Part shown: positions 1 through 8,562 of the stretch, one piece after another | How positions within the stretch are numbered: position 1 is the first letter of the stretch | Layout of the letters: each line of letters opens with the position of its first letter | Virus record (IMG/VR): IMGVR_UViG_3300031539_000004 | Coordinates: 62,001 to 126,000 of that record | DNA from: a virus | Direction: 5' to 3' (one strand) | DNA length: 64,000 nucleotides | Notes under the pieces: model-generated | Databases searched by the model: none | Seen by the model: the letters and a program-made list of their open reading frames with translations, nothing else | Told to the model about the DNA's origin: nothing | Made by a program: the position numbers and the translations under genes

Positions 1-1101
1 TTCGTCGGCGACCGCCATCAGGCGATCTACGGGTGGAACGGCGCGGTGAACGCGATGGAGCGGGTCGAGGTGGCGCATCGGGCGTGGCTGACGACGTCCT
101 TCCGGTTCGGCCCCGAGATCGCTGAGGCGGCGAACGAGGTGCTCGACCTCCTCGGAGCGGAGCACCATGTGATCGGCGCGGGCCGGCCAGGGACCCGAGG
201 CGAGTGCGACGACCCGTCGATCCTGTTGTCGAGGACGAACGCTGGCGCGGTGATGGGCGCGCTCGAGGAGATCGAGAATGGCGGCCGGCCGCATGTGATC
301 GGCGGCGCGGACGACGTGGTCGGCTTCGCTCGGGCGGCGTCGAAGCTGCAGCGGGGCGAGATGGTCTCCCATCCCGACCTGATCTGCTTCACGTCATGGG
401 GCGAGGTGAGGGCCTACGTCAAGAACGACGAGCTGGGATCGGACCTCGCTCTGCTGGTCGGCATCATCGACCAGTTCGGCGCGGACGAGATCGTGGACCT
501 CCTTGAGCACCAGCCGCGCGAGCGGGACGCCACGCTGATCCTGTCGACGGCTCACAAGGCGAAGGGCCGGGAGTGGGAGTCGGTGAGGCTCACCCCGGAT
601 CTGGCGAAGTCGGGGACCGAGGAGCAGCGGTTGCGCTATGTGGCGACGACTCGGGCGAAGGCTCACCTCGATGACGCGAAGCTGCTGGCGAAGCTGGCCG
701 AGGATGATGAGCTCGCCGATGAGCTGAACCTCGATGAGCAGATGGTGATGGCGTCGCTCGACCAGGCCGCTGCCGATGAGGCGGCCGCTGAGGGGCCTGT
801 CGTGGCCGCCGAGGCACCGGAGGCCCCACCGGCCCCCGCCGTTGTGGATGAGGCGGTGAGGGCCTACGAGCGTGCGTTCGGGCGGGAGGCGCTCGAGCGG
901 CAGGAGGTGGCGGCCAGAGCCGCGGGTCGGCTTCTGGCGGCGGCGGGCGAGGTGGTGAAGCACCAGACGGCGATGATGGGCTGGCCGAGGGATCCGAACA
1001 GCCCGATGTACGAGCTGGCCGAGGCTGGCCGCGAGGCCGACCTGGCGATGTGTGCGGCCGGCTGGATCGAACCCGACGACGAAGAAGTGGAGCTCTTCTG
1101 A
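1..1101 (+). CDS. UvrD/PcrA-type superfamily 1 DNA helicase, C-terminal part (5' end outside window)
   Basis: The reading frame is open from base 1. The visible 366 residues begin inside helicase motif III (VGDRHQAIYGWNGA, residues 2-15). They continue with a motif V-like STAHKAKGREWE near residue 182 and a motif VI-like RYVATTRAKA near 212, in the order of the UvrD_C domain. These motifs bind ATP and couple it to 3'-5' unwinding in UvrD/PcrA/Rep. An Ala/Glu/Pro-rich linker (about 245-280) leads to a C-terminal extension of unknown role. The stop overlaps the next ATG by one base. I infer a phage replication or repair helicase. The Walker A end lies left of the window. Confidence 0.9.
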   Translation, partial: FVGDRHQAIYGWNGAVNAMERVEVAHRAWLTTSFRFGPEIAEAANEVLDLLGAEHHVIGAGRPGTRGECDDPSILLSRTNAGAVMGALEEIENGGRPHVIGGADDVVGFARAASKLQRGEMVSHPDLICFTSWGEVRAYVKNDELGSDLALLVGIIDQFGADEIVDLLEHQPRERDATLILSTAHKAKGREWESVRLTPDLAKSGTEEQRLRYVATTRAKAHLDDAKLLAKLAEDDELADELNLDEQMVMASLDQAAADEAAAEGPVVAAEAPEAPPAPAVVDEAVRAYERAFGREALERQEVAARAAGRLLAAAGEVVKHQTAMMGWPRDPNSPMYELAEAGREADLAMCAAGWIEPDDEEVELF

Positions 1102-1238
1102 TGAACGTGACAGTGACGACGTGGACCTGCGATCGGTGCGGCGCGACGGTCGAGACCGACCAGGGCGAGCAGCCGAAGGACTGGTCGGCGGTGAAGTTGA
1201 CGGGTCATCGTTCGGCGTCGTTGTGGGGGAGGCCGTGA
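1101..1238 (+). CDS. Small CxxC protein
   Basis: A 45-residue protein starting MNVTVTTWTCDRCGATVETD. The ATG shares a base with the helicase stop (TGATG) and its own TGA shares a base with the next ATG, so it is translationally coupled on both sides. One Cys-x2-Cys knuckle near residues 10-13 could hold half a zinc site. No family recognised. Confidence 0.6.
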   Translation: MNVTVTTWTCDRCGATVETDQGEQPKDWSAVKLTGHRSASLWGRP

Positions 1239-1642
1239 TGCTCACGTCGGTCGTGTGTGAGGAGATCATCGCCGAGGCTCGGGACCGGCTGAGGCCGACG
1301 ACGACCACGGCCACGTCCTGCCACGCGCTGAAGGTGCGGCGCGGCACGATCGCCGCGAGGGCGCTCGCCGAGCTCGGCTGGCCGTTCCTCGACGCGCAGG
1401 TCGTCCGGTACGGGCCGGGCGGCGGGTACGACTGGCACGTCGATGGGCCAGGGCGGGCGACGACGCTGCTCGTGCAGCTCTCCGAGCCGGGCGACTACGA
1501 GGGCGGGCTGGTCGAGGTGCGAGGCTGGCCCGAGGCCCCGACCGGGCGGGGGTCGGCTGCGGAGTGGCCGGCGCAGTTCCCGCACAGGACGACCGAGGTG
1601 ACCGCAGGCGAGCGGTGGGCGCTCGTCTCCTGGCGGCCATGA
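1238..1642 (+). CDS. 2-oxoglutarate/Fe(II)-dependent oxygenase (prolyl 4-hydroxylase-like)
   Basis: A 134-residue protein with the facial triad of the 2OG-Fe(II) superfamily: H67-x-D69 in YDWHVDG, and a distal H116 in FPHRTTEVTAGERWALVSW, where R126 sits where the 2-oxoglutarate carboxylate is usually bound. The short length and the terminal SW motif match phage PKHD/P4H-like hydroxylases. The substrate is unknown; protein side chains or modified bases are possibilities. It lies in a one-base-overlap operon between the CxxC protein and a 137-residue protein. Confidence 0.85.
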   Translation: MLTSVVCEEIIAEARDRLRPTTTTATSCHALKVRRGTIAARALAELGWPFLDAQVVRYGPGGGYDWHVDGPGRATTLLVQLSEPGDYEGGLVEVRGWPEAPTGRGSAAEWPAQFPHRTTEVTAGERWALVSWRP

Positions 1643-2052
1643 CCGGCCCGTTCCGGGTGGTCGACGGGGTGGGCCACGTCGGCGACCGGGCGTTCCCGGT
1701 GTGGGAGGTGGACGACCGGACCTCGCAGCCGTGGTCGCCGACGCTCGGGTTCTGGATCCGGTGGGTCAACGGGTGGGCGGCGCTCGTCCGGTGGCCGACC
1801 GTCCCGACGGGCGACGACCGGTTGGATCCGCCCGGTGAGCGGTGCGTCCTCGAGCGGGGCGCGGTCGGTCTGGTGAAGCAACGACGATCCGTCTACGACG
1901 GCGAAGGCCCCGACGCTGCTCGGGTGTTCACGGAGCGGTGGTCGCGGCCCCCCGAGATCGGGCTGACCGCCGTCGAGGCGCTGGCGGTCCTCGCCGAGAC
2001 GGAGGGGTTGGAGCAGCCGCCGTGGATGGAGGGCCGTCCGTTCACGGGTTGA
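1639..2052 (+). CDS. Hypothetical protein, Trp-rich
   Basis: A 137-residue protein (MTGPFRVVDGVGHVGDRAFP...). The ATG overlaps the oxygenase stop by four bases (ATGA), which fixes the start. It is rich in Trp (WEVDD, FWIRWVNGWAALVRW) and has no Cys cluster, signal peptide or membrane segment. Position suggests a partner or downstream gene of the oxygenase. No family recognised. A regulatory region begins directly after its stop. Confidence 0.7.
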   Translation: MTGPFRVVDGVGHVGDRAFPVWEVDDRTSQPWSPTLGFWIRWVNGWAALVRWPTVPTGDDRLDPPGERCVLERGAVGLVKQRRSVYDGEGPDAARVFTERWSRPPEIGLTAVEALAVLAETEGLEQPPWMEGRPFTG

Positions 2053-2056
2053 AAGC

Positions 2057-2124
2057 GCTGGTCACGGCGTTGTTTCCCACAGACCCCCGGTGTAGTTGAT
2101 CCAGCTACACGGTGGAGGTACGTT
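2057..2124 (+). promoter_or_regulatory. Composite promoter: GCTGGTCA motif, GTAG-N9-CTAC operator, -35/-10
   Basis: GCTGGTCA at 2057-2064 is followed after 26 bp by the dyad TGTAGTTGATCCAGCTACA (2091-2109). A -35-like TTGATC (2096-2101) lies inside the dyad, 17 bp from a -10-like TACGTT (2119-2124). An ATG begins six bases after the -10, so the transcript probably starts at the start codon. The same architecture recurs across the window. Confidence 0.75.
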
Positions 2125-2130
2125 GTGCCC

Positions 2131-2499
2131 ATGAACGAAGCGACGAACGCAGCGAACGCCCGAGCGGCAGCCACCATCACGGAGGCGCTCACCGACGGCA
2201 TCCTCACCGCCAAGGTCAGCGGCCTCTTCGGCCTCCCGGCGCTCACCCTCGAGCGGGCCGACGGTCAGCCGCTCGGCCGCCACGGAGACCACGACGTCAC
2301 GGGCCTCACGATCGACCTCCACAGCGTCAGCCTCATCGGTCGGGTCACGACCCGCAACAAGGACCTCCGCAAGGCGATCCGGCTCGGCGTCGCGAAGATC
2401 GCAGCGGGTGGCGGCAAGGTCGCCCCCGTCGAGACGATCACCGCCGACGAGATCGCCCGCATCGACGAGGCTCGCTTCACATCGATCTTCGCCCGGTGA
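2131..2499 (+). CDS. Hypothetical protein, probably leaderless mRNA
   Basis: A 122-residue protein (MNEATNAANARAAATITEAL...). I prefer ATG 2131 because it lies where transcription should begin, six bases after TACGTT. The in-frame GTG at 2125 has a GGAGG in front but would leave almost no transcript upstream. The middle is beta-rich (LTLERADGQPLGRHGDHDVTG). No family recognised. Confidence 0.7.
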   Translation: MNEATNAANARAAATITEALTDGILTAKVSGLFGLPALTLERADGQPLGRHGDHDVTGLTIDLHSVSLIGRVTTRNKDLRKAIRLGVAKIAAGGGKVAPVETITADEIARIDEARFTSIFAR

Positions 2500-2526
2500 T
2501 CGGGGGCCACACCTCGGGGGCTGGCT

Positions 2527-2604
2527 TGGTGGCAGGGGCAGGATTCGAACCTGCGACCTCATGGTTATGAGCCATGTGAGCTGACCGGACTGCTCTACCC
2601 TGCG
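2527..2604 (-). tRNA. tRNA-Met(CAT), initiator-like, CCA encoded
   Basis: It folds as a full cloverleaf on the minus strand: acceptor CGCAGGG/CCCTGCC, D-stem GAGC/GCTC, anticodon stem CATGG/CCATG with loop CTCATAA, T-arm GCAGG-TTCGAAT-CCTGC, discriminator A and encoded CCA. Positions 1 and 72 are C and C, so they do not pair, and the D-stem has A11:U24. Both are hallmarks of bacterial initiator tRNA-fMet and are absent from elongator tRNA-Met. Against this, the anticodon stem has only two of the three usual initiator G-C pairs. It is transcribed opposite to its neighbours. Confidence 0.9.
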
Positions 2605-2736
2605 AGCGGCCACCGTAGCGGACCGGCCGCGCCGAGTGAAGCGATTGTGGGGCCGACGACCCGAGAGTCCTCTAACAGGCGTCGGCAGCACCAAAACTTG
2701 AACCCGGCACGGGGGACGACCACCCCGACGACCAGG

Positions 2737-2770
2737 GTTTCGCGAGTCGCGGCACGCGAAACTGTACGCT
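2737..2770 (+). promoter_or_regulatory. Palindromic operator and -10 of the methyltransferase gene
   Basis: A perfect 8-bp inverted repeat, GTTTCGCG (2737-2744) and CGCGAAAC (2755-2762), sits immediately upstream of a -10-like TACGCT (2765-2770). The ATG follows eight bases later. The site differs from the GTAG-N9-CTAC family, so this gene probably has its own repressor or is autoregulated. Confidence 0.55.
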
Positions 2771-2778
2771 CGGGTTCC

Positions 2779-4101
2779 ATGACCGACACGACCGTCCCCG
2801 CCGACCTCCTCGAGCAGGAGTACGCGACCGTCCCCGTCGACTCGCTCGACCCGCACCCCGACAACCCGAGGCGAGGCGATGTCGACGCGATCGCAGCGTC
2901 GATCGACGCCAACGGGTTCTTCGGAGCGGTCCTCGCCCAACGCGCCACAGCGGATCACGGCCCACGGATCCTCGCCGGCGAACACCGGTGGCTCGCCGCG
3001 CAACGCCACGGCCACCTCGAGATCCCCGTCCTCTGGATCACCTGCGACGACGACCGGGCACGCCGCATCCTGCTGGTAGACAACCGCGCCGACGACCTCG
3101 CCACCTACGACGACCGGTACCTCGCCGACCTCCTCGGCGAAATCAAAACCAGCGAAGCCGGCCTCACCGGCACCGGGTTCGACGGCACCGACCTCCGAGA
3201 ACTCCTCGACCGGCTCGACCCCCAAGACCAAACCCTCGACCCGCCCGACGACGACGACCCGCTCACCAACATCGACCCCGACGCCGAACCCGTCGCCAAG
3301 GTAGGCGACCTCTGGCAGATCGGCCCCCACCGGCTACTCGTCGGCGACTGCTACGACCCCGCCAACCTCGACCGCCTCCTCGACAACACCGAACACGGCA
3401 CCGTCGACGCCGTCGTCACCGACCCCCCCTACGCCATCTACGGCTCAAGCACCGGCATCTCGAGCGACGTAGCCGACGACAAAATGGTTCGCCCGTTCTT
3501 CGAACAACTCGGCCGCCTCATCCGCGCCCGCCTCAAGCCATTCGGCCACGCCTACGTCTTCTGCGACTGGCGCTCATGGGCAACCGTCTGGCACGGAATG
3601 AAAACCGCACGCCTCGCCCCCAAGAACTGCATCGTGTGGGACAAAGGCCGCTTCGGCCTCGGCGGCATGTACGCCAACACCCACGAATTCGTCGGCTTCT
3701 TCGCCAACCTCCCCAACCAACGCACCATGACCTCCAGCGACCAGCGAGGCCAACGCGCCGTCAACAGCGAACCCAACATCTTCCACACCAACCGCCCCAC
3801 CGGAGACGACCGCCAACACAACGCAGCCAAACCCCTCGACCTCCTCCAATGGCTCATCGTCAACAGCACCGACGAAGGCGAAACCATCCTCGACCCCTTC
3901 ACCGGCAGCGGCTCCGTCATCATCGCCGCCCACCACACAGGCCGCATCGCCTACGCCACCGAACTCGAACCCCGCTTCGCCGACATCACCATCCGAAGGG
4001 CAGAACACCTCACCGGCCACACAGCCACCGTCACCCACGCCCCCGAGACAGACGACCCGACCACCAACGACACGACCAGCGACGACCACGACCAGCCATG
4101 A
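2779..4101 (+). CDS. ParB-domain/DNA adenine-N6 or cytosine-N4 methyltransferase fusion
   Basis: A 440-residue protein. Residues 17-110 form a ParB/Srx-like N-terminal domain (VDSLDPHPDNPRR; GEHRWLAA at 67-74). Residues 175-415 form an amino-methyltransferase with catalytic DPPY at 215-218 and the AdoMet motif DPFTGSGS near the C terminus, in the order of the beta class. The fusion is common in phages and mobile elements, where it methylates adenine-N6 or cytosine-N4. ATG 2779 is chosen because TACGCT lies just upstream and the sequence before it is not protein-like. Its A/C-rich coding strand contrasts sharply with the G/T-rich terminase genes that follow. Confidence 0.92.
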   Translation: MTDTTVPADLLEQEYATVPVDSLDPHPDNPRRGDVDAIAASIDANGFFGAVLAQRATADHGPRILAGEHRWLAAQRHGHLEIPVLWITCDDDRARRILLVDNRADDLATYDDRYLADLLGEIKTSEAGLTGTGFDGTDLRELLDRLDPQDQTLDPPDDDDPLTNIDPDAEPVAKVGDLWQIGPHRLLVGDCYDPANLDRLLDNTEHGTVDAVVTDPPYAIYGSSTGISSDVADDKMVRPFFEQLGRLIRARLKPFGHAYVFCDWRSWATVWHGMKTARLAPKNCIVWDKGRFGLGGMYANTHEFVGFFANLPNQRTMTSSDQRGQRAVNSEPNIFHTNRPTGDDRQHNAAKPLDLLQWLIVNSTDEGETILDPFTGSGSVIIAAHHTGRIAYATELEPRFADITIRRAEHLTGHTATVTHAPETDDPTTNDTTSDDHDQP

Positions 4102-4175
4102 CCACACCCAAACCCCAAGCCCCACACGACCCCAAAACCCAACGCGCCCAAAACACCGATGGAGGAACGGATTCG

Positions 4176-4664
4176 GTGATCGAAAGTTCGTCTCGTGATG
4201 GTGGGAGGCCTGCGAAGTGGGCGGATCCTCGGGTGCGGGAGGCGTTGGTGGATGGGGTGAGGATGGGCGCTCCGGTGAAGTATGCGTGTCGGGCGGCGGG
4301 GATTGATGAGGGGACGTTTTATCGGTGGCGGCGGCAGTCGGCTGAGCCGGAGGCCCCGGAGGAGTTGCGGGCGTTGTTTGAGGAGTTGGAGGGGGCTCAT
4401 GCTCGGGCGGTGTTGCGGAACGTCGGGTTGATTCAGGCGGCGGCGCAGGAGTCGAAGCATTGGAAGGCGGCGGCGTGGTGGTTGGAGCGGATGCATCCGG
4501 AGGATTTCGCTCGGCAGGATCCGGGGCAGCTTGGGCAGGGGGGGACGCAGGTGGTGATCGCTTCGGAGGATGACATCAGGCGGTTGCAGGCGACGTTGGA
4601 GCGGCGTGCTGAGGCGTCGGGGGAGTTGGCGGTGGTGGACGCCGAGGTGGTGGGCGATGAGTGA
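4176..4664 (+). CDS. Terminase small subunit (HTH protein)
   Basis: About 162 residues with a helix-turn-helix (VKYACRAAGIDEGTFYRWRR), followed by a helical region ending just inside the large-subunit gene. It lies directly upstream of TerL with an 8-base overlap, the usual place for the DNA-recognition subunit that selects the packaging site. GTG 4176 has a GGAGGA nine bases upstream and begins where base composition switches to that of TerL. An alternative ATG at 4098 would overlap the methyltransferase stop (ATGA) and add 26 low-complexity residues. The identity rests on HTH plus position. Confidence 0.7.
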   Translation: MIESSSRDGGRPAKWADPRVREALVDGVRMGAPVKYACRAAGIDEGTFYRWRRQSAEPEAPEELRALFEELEGAHARAVLRNVGLIQAAAQESKHWKAAAWWLERMHPEDFARQDPGQLGQGGTQVVIASEDDIRRLQATLERRAEASGELAVVDAEVVGDE

Positions 4665-6285
4665 CCAGCCGGCGTTGATCCCTAGCGGTCTCCTCGAGCT
4701 GATGACCGATGAGGAGCGGGCGCTCTACTCGCAGTACCTCGACTATCAGGTGGTGCAGGAGGCGACCGATCCGTTGCCGTGGTTGGACGCGTTGTTCCCG
4801 TCGTATGTGCCGTTCGATTTCGCTGAGCATCACAAGGTGTTCTGGTCGTGGTTGTGGGAGATCGAGCGGCAGGAGAAGCCGGATCCGTTTGTGGCGATCT
4901 GGCCGCGTGGTGGAGCGAAGTCGACGGCGGCTGAGCTCGGGATCGTCGCGCTGGCGGCTCGGGGCCGGCGGAAGTACGGGCTCTACATCTGCGAGACGCA
5001 GGACCAGGCGGATGACCATGTGGGGAACGTGGCGTCGCTGCTCGAGACGGACGCGATCTCGGCGGCGTACCCCGAGCTCGGGGAGCGGATGCTCGGCAAG
5101 TTCGGGCATGCGAAGGGCTGGAAGGTGAACCGGTTGCGGACGGCGTCGGGGTTCACGCTCGACGCGATCGGTCTCGACAAGGCGGCCCGGGGGATCAAGC
5201 TCGATGAGCAGCGGCCTGACTTCATCGTGCTCGATGACATCGATGGGGAGACCGACTCGGGGCACACGACGGAGAAGAAGAAGACGATCATCACCCGGAA
5301 GCTGTTGCCGGCGGGGTCGCATGATTGCGCGGTGCTGGCGATCCAGAACAAGGTGTCGGACGAGTCGATCTTCGCTCAGCTCGCTGATGGGCGCGCCGAC
5401 TTCCTGACCTCGCGGATCTTGTCGGGGCCGATCCCGGCGATCGAGGGTCTCGAGTATGAGCAGCAGCCGACCGAGGACGGGCGGCGGCGGTGGGTCATCA
5501 CCGGGGGGACGGCGTCGTGGGAGGGCCAGTCGGTCGAGATCTGCGAGTCGCAGATGAACGACTGGGGGTTGTCGGCGTTTCTGTCGGAGGCGCAGCACGA
5601 CACCGAGCCGCCAGGCGGCGGGATGTTCGACCATCTGGATTGGCCGGCGATCCGGGTGACGGAGGCTGAGCTGCCCGAGTTCCGGCGGGTGGTCTGTTGG
5701 GTCGACCCGGCGGTCACGTCGACCGACAACAGCGACTGCCAGGCGATCATCGTGGACGGTCTCGGCGTCGATGGGAAGATCTACCGGCTGTGGGCGTGGG
5801 AGGGCCGGACCACTCCGCTCGACACGTTGCAGCGCGCGATCCGGGCGGCGGTGCGGCTCGGGTCGGAGAAGGTTGGCGTGGAGACCGACCAGGGCGGCGA
5901 CACTTGGGAGTCGGTGTACCGGGAGGCGTTGCGGTCGTTGCTCGAGGACGAGAACGCCCCGCTCGAGCTCGGCGACGAGCAGGTGATTCCCCGGTTCGAT
6001 CAGGCGAAGGCCGGGCAGATGCAGGCGTCGAAGACCGCTCGGGCGGCCCGGATGCTGGTCGACTACGAGACCGACGTGTTCCGCCACCTCGAGGGCGTCC
6101 ATCGGGTGATCGAGCGGTCGTTGTCGCGGTTCCCGAAGACGAAGCCGTTCGACCTCACCGACGCGTGTTTCTGGTCATGGGACGATCTGGATCCGAAGCC
6201 GAGGCGGATGCGGCGTCGTGCTCGGGCGAAGTCGGCGGCGCGCCGGTCGCTTGGCGATGTGTCGCCGGCGTTGCTCGGCGGGTGA
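4657..6285 (+). CDS. Terminase large subunit
   Basis: A 542-residue packaging motor. The ATPase domain has Walker A WPRGGAKST (82-90) and Walker B FIVLDDIDGE (189-198). The C-terminal RNase H-like nuclease begins near VCWVDPAVTSTDNSDCQAI (about 346), with a late acidic stretch LTDACFWSWDDLD. It cuts concatemeric DNA and pumps it into the prohead. The gene overlaps the small subunit by 8 bases. The portal lies about 41 kb away, an unusual separation that points to a large mosaic genome. Confidence 0.92.
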   Translation: MSDQPALIPSGLLELMTDEERALYSQYLDYQVVQEATDPLPWLDALFPSYVPFDFAEHHKVFWSWLWEIERQEKPDPFVAIWPRGGAKSTAAELGIVALAARGRRKYGLYICETQDQADDHVGNVASLLETDAISAAYPELGERMLGKFGHAKGWKVNRLRTASGFTLDAIGLDKAARGIKLDEQRPDFIVLDDIDGETDSGHTTEKKKTIITRKLLPAGSHDCAVLAIQNKVSDESIFAQLADGRADFLTSRILSGPIPAIEGLEYEQQPTEDGRRRWVITGGTASWEGQSVEICESQMNDWGLSAFLSEAQHDTEPPGGGMFDHLDWPAIRVTEAELPEFRRVVCWVDPAVTSTDNSDCQAIIVDGLGVDGKIYRLWAWEGRTTPLDTLQRAIRAAVRLGSEKVGVETDQGGDTWESVYREALRSLLEDENAPLELGDEQVIPRFDQAKAGQMQASKTARAARMLVDYETDVFRHLEGVHRVIERSLSRFPKTKPFDLTDACFWSWDDLDPKPRRMRRRARAKSAARRSLGDVSPALLGG

Positions 6286-6288
6286 CGT

Positions 6289-6474
6289 TCAGCCGCGGCG
6301 GATCTGGCGGCGGGCCTTGCGGGCGAGGCGGCGGCCTCGGCGGGTCTTGGGGGTGGGGGTGGCGACGGCGAGGGCGTAGCCGATGGCCGCGCCTTTGGCG
6401 TTGAGGTTCGGGATGCGTCCGGCGGCGGTCCACCTCGGGAGGCTCGGGGCTGCGATTGCGGTGCTCCACTTCAT
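6289..6474 (-). CDS. Small basic protein
   Basis: A 61-residue protein (MKWSTAIAAPSLPRWTAAGR...) ending in an Arg/Lys-rich tail (KTRRGRRLARKARRQIRRG). The ATG lies seven bases after a -10-like TACAGT within the operator at 6485-6501, as at other predicted leaderless genes. This supports it despite its size. Converging with terminase, it is the last gene before the desert. Nucleic-acid binding is a guess from charge alone. Confidence 0.5.
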   Translation of the reverse strand: MKWSTAIAAPSLPRWTAAGRIPNLNAKGAAIGYALAVATPTPKTRRGRRLARKARRQIRRG

Positions 6475-6481
6475 GTCCCGA

Positions 6482-6501
6482 ACTGTAGCATAGAAGGCTA
6501 C
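6482..6501 (-). promoter_or_regulatory. GTAG-N9-CTAC operator with embedded -10
   Basis: The dyad GTAGCATAGAAGGCTAC (6485-6501) overlaps a minus-strand -10-like TACAGT (6487 to 6482). The small basic gene starts seven bases downstream. Confidence 0.6.
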
Positions 6502-6574
6502 GGCGATGTGTCGGGTTTCGGGGTGGTGGCCCGGCTGGTGGCTCGGCGGCGTCGGGCGAGCTCGAGGCGGTCGG

Positions 6575-6630
6575 GAGGTTCCCGTCAGGTTCGTTGAGGT
6601 TCCGTCAGGTTCTCGGGAGGTTCGTCAGGT
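6575..6630 (+). repeat. Direct repeats GAGGTTCCGTCAGGTTC
   Basis: Copies start at 6575, 6596 and 6617, exactly 21 bases apart, i.e. two helical turns. They diverge slightly in the middle. Confidence 0.7.
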
Positions 6631-6708
6631 GCTCGAGCTCGGCCGGCTGGCGGCAACCGCGGGGCGTGACGGCTCGGGCGGCTCGGCGACGGACTGCTAG
6701 CCGGGATC

Positions 6709-6767
6709 GCAGCAGTTTCGCAGCAGATCGCAGCAGTTCCGGTGCGCCGGCAGCAGTTCTGCTGCGT
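6709..6767 (+). repeat. GCAGCAG repeats with helical spacing
   Basis: GCAGCAG starts at 6709, 6720, 6730 and 6750 (intervals 11, 10, 20). The last copy forms a small hairpin with CTGCTGC. Confidence 0.6.
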
Positions 6768-7047
6768 TTGCTGCCCGGCCGGTGCGTGACCGGACCGCTC
6801 TGAGCGGTTGCCGGCCAGGGCGGCGAGCTTCGCCGAGGTGGTCTCGTGATGGTCTCCGGGGGTTCGTCGGGGGTTCGTCGCCGAGCTCGGGGATAACGGG
6901 GGCATAACGGGGGATGATCGAGTGATGCGCCTGGCGTCCGCTGGTCGCCCCGGGGCCGGTTGGGCGGTGATCGGGCGGGAGGCGGCCCTCGAGGGCGTAG
7001 ACGGGCGCTGAGGGGCCGATCGTCGGCTCCTGGCGGCGGCCAGCGGC

Positions 7048-7102
7048 GAGCATCGTGCCAAGCATCGTCGGCATCGTCCGAGCATCGTCCGAGCATCGTC
7101 GG
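7048..7102 (+). repeat. 11-bp tandem-like repeats GAGCATCGTCC
   Basis: About five imperfect copies of AGCATCGTCSG run head to tail at roughly 11-base intervals. Confidence 0.7.
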
Positions 7103-7289
7103 GGATTCTGAGCGATCTGGCCTGGCCGGCGCGCCTCCTGGCGACTCCCTGGCGACTCTCGGGGGGTCGGGACGGGCCGAGGAGCGTGGAACGACCCGAC
7201 ATCAGTCTCGGGAGCCCTGGCGACCAGGGCGAAACGGGCGGGTCTGCGGCGGCCTCGAGCCTCCTGGCCGGCTGTCCTGGCATGCTCTC

Positions 7290-7316
7290 GTATGCGCTGG
7301 TCACGGTCCGTTTCTG
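7290..7316 (+). repeat. GCTGGTCA motif, desert copy 1
   Basis: Core at 7296-7303 in the context TATGCGCTGGTCACGGTCCG, followed by TTTCTG. No GTAG-N9-CTAC site lies nearby. Confidence 0.6.
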
Positions 7317-7613
7317 AGCTCGGGAGTCCTGGGATACTGCGGGCTCCCTGGCGACTCCTGGCGCGACTCCCTGGCGGGAGCACGGGATGATGTGGGGAGC
7401 GGCGAGATCATCGGGGGCCTTGGCGTGGGCCTCGGGTGAAGGCGGGGTCCTGGCCGGCCGGCGCTCGAGCTCGAGCCGGCAGCCAGGGGGGAGTACAGAG
7501 AGCCCTTACAGGCCCGTGACCTGCGGACATGCCGGCACTGAAGATTGTCCGAAGTCGGGCAGTCGGACCTCGGTGGCGGCGAGCTCGCGGTCGTCGGGCG
7601 AGCAGCGTGGAAG

Positions 7614-7663
7614 GCAGTGGAACGCAGCACGACGCAGTAGAACGCAGTGGAACGCAGTGGAAC
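7614..7663 (+). repeat. 10-bp tandem repeat GCAGTGGAAC x5
   Basis: Five consecutive 10-bp units. Three are exact; the second (GCAGCACGAC) and third (GCAGTAGAAC) are variant. A related GAGTGGAACGCAGTGG recurs near 8660. Confidence 0.85.
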
Positions 7664-8009
7664 GCAGCGAAGTTGGTGCCCTGGCAGCGGTTCTGCTGTC
7701 GAGCAGGCGGCCTGGCGGCCACGATCGCCGCCATGAGCGGGGCGGGGGCCTCGGGCGTGATCGGGCGGCGGCCCGCCTCGAGGGGCACACGGCGGCGTTG
7801 TGCGTCGGATCCGGGCCGATCCGTGGCGGCCTGGCGGCGTGGAGCGCGCCCGGTCGCCTGGCGGGGAGTGGTTCTTCTGGTTCCCGGGGCGAGGAACGTG
7901 ACGAACCCGACGAACCCGGCGGGGCGTGGGCGTGAGCTGGTGGGCCTCGGGGCGAGCTCGGGCGGCCGTCGTGTTCCTCGTGTTCCTGGCCGGCGAACAC
8001 TCAACGACA

Positions 8010-8032
8010 CAACGCCGTGACCAGCGCATATG
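8010..8032 (-). repeat. GCTGGTCA motif, desert copy 2 (inverted)
   Basis: TGACCAGC at 8018-8025 within AACGCCGTGACCAGCGCATA, matching the extended consensus on the minus strand. Confidence 0.6.
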
Positions 8033-8215
8033 CCGGCCTGGCGGTGGCGATATGCCGGCCCTGGCGGCCGGGAGTGTTCCCGGGAGTTCGTCGGGTTCTT
8101 GGGAGAAGGACCCGAGGATCGTGACGGCTGGCGCTCGGTGAGGTGGGCCGCCTGGCGGATCCGGGTTTGCCCTGGCCGGCTACTCGAGCCGATTCTGTCC
8201 GGCCTGGTGTCCTCG

Positions 8216-8240
8216 CGTAACCGCTGGTCAGGGGACAGAA
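8216..8240 (+). repeat. GCTGGTCA motif, desert copy 3
   Basis: Core at 8223-8230, context CGTAACCGCTGGTCAGGGGA. Confidence 0.6.
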
Positions 8241-8562
8241 ATGGGACTCCTTGGCCGGCGTGTTGTCCGCAGTGGTGGTTGCCGGCAGGTGGCCTGGCTG
8301 GCGTCGATCGAAGGAGCTGGCCTGGCTGGCGGCGTGAGGTGGCCGAGGGCGTCGGGGCGGCGCTCGGGCGTGATGACGCTCGGGGTGGCGCACGGCGGCA
8401 CACGGGCCGTGATCCGGGGGCCGTGGCGTGAGCTGGCCGGGCTCGGATCTGCGCTTGAGCCGGCCAGGGCGGCCAGGCAGAACGGGATGACGTGAGGTAC
8501 CTGCGGCCAGGTCTCGAGCCAGGAGGCGCGCCAGGCAGTCGCGCCGAGCTCGGCCGGCCAGG

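Noticed and set aside
2125-2130. GTG start for the gene at 2131
   Set aside because: Although GGAGG lies in front, the predicted transcript starts at 2131, so this GTG would not be in the mRNA.
7614-7663. CRISPR-like array
   Set aside because: The 10-bp units are contiguous with no spacers and no cas genes nearby.
7408-8403. 331-residue minus-strand open frame in the desert
   Set aside because: Several frames are open at once here; low-complexity Arg/Pro/Ser composition, no ribosome-binding site, crosses tandem repeats.
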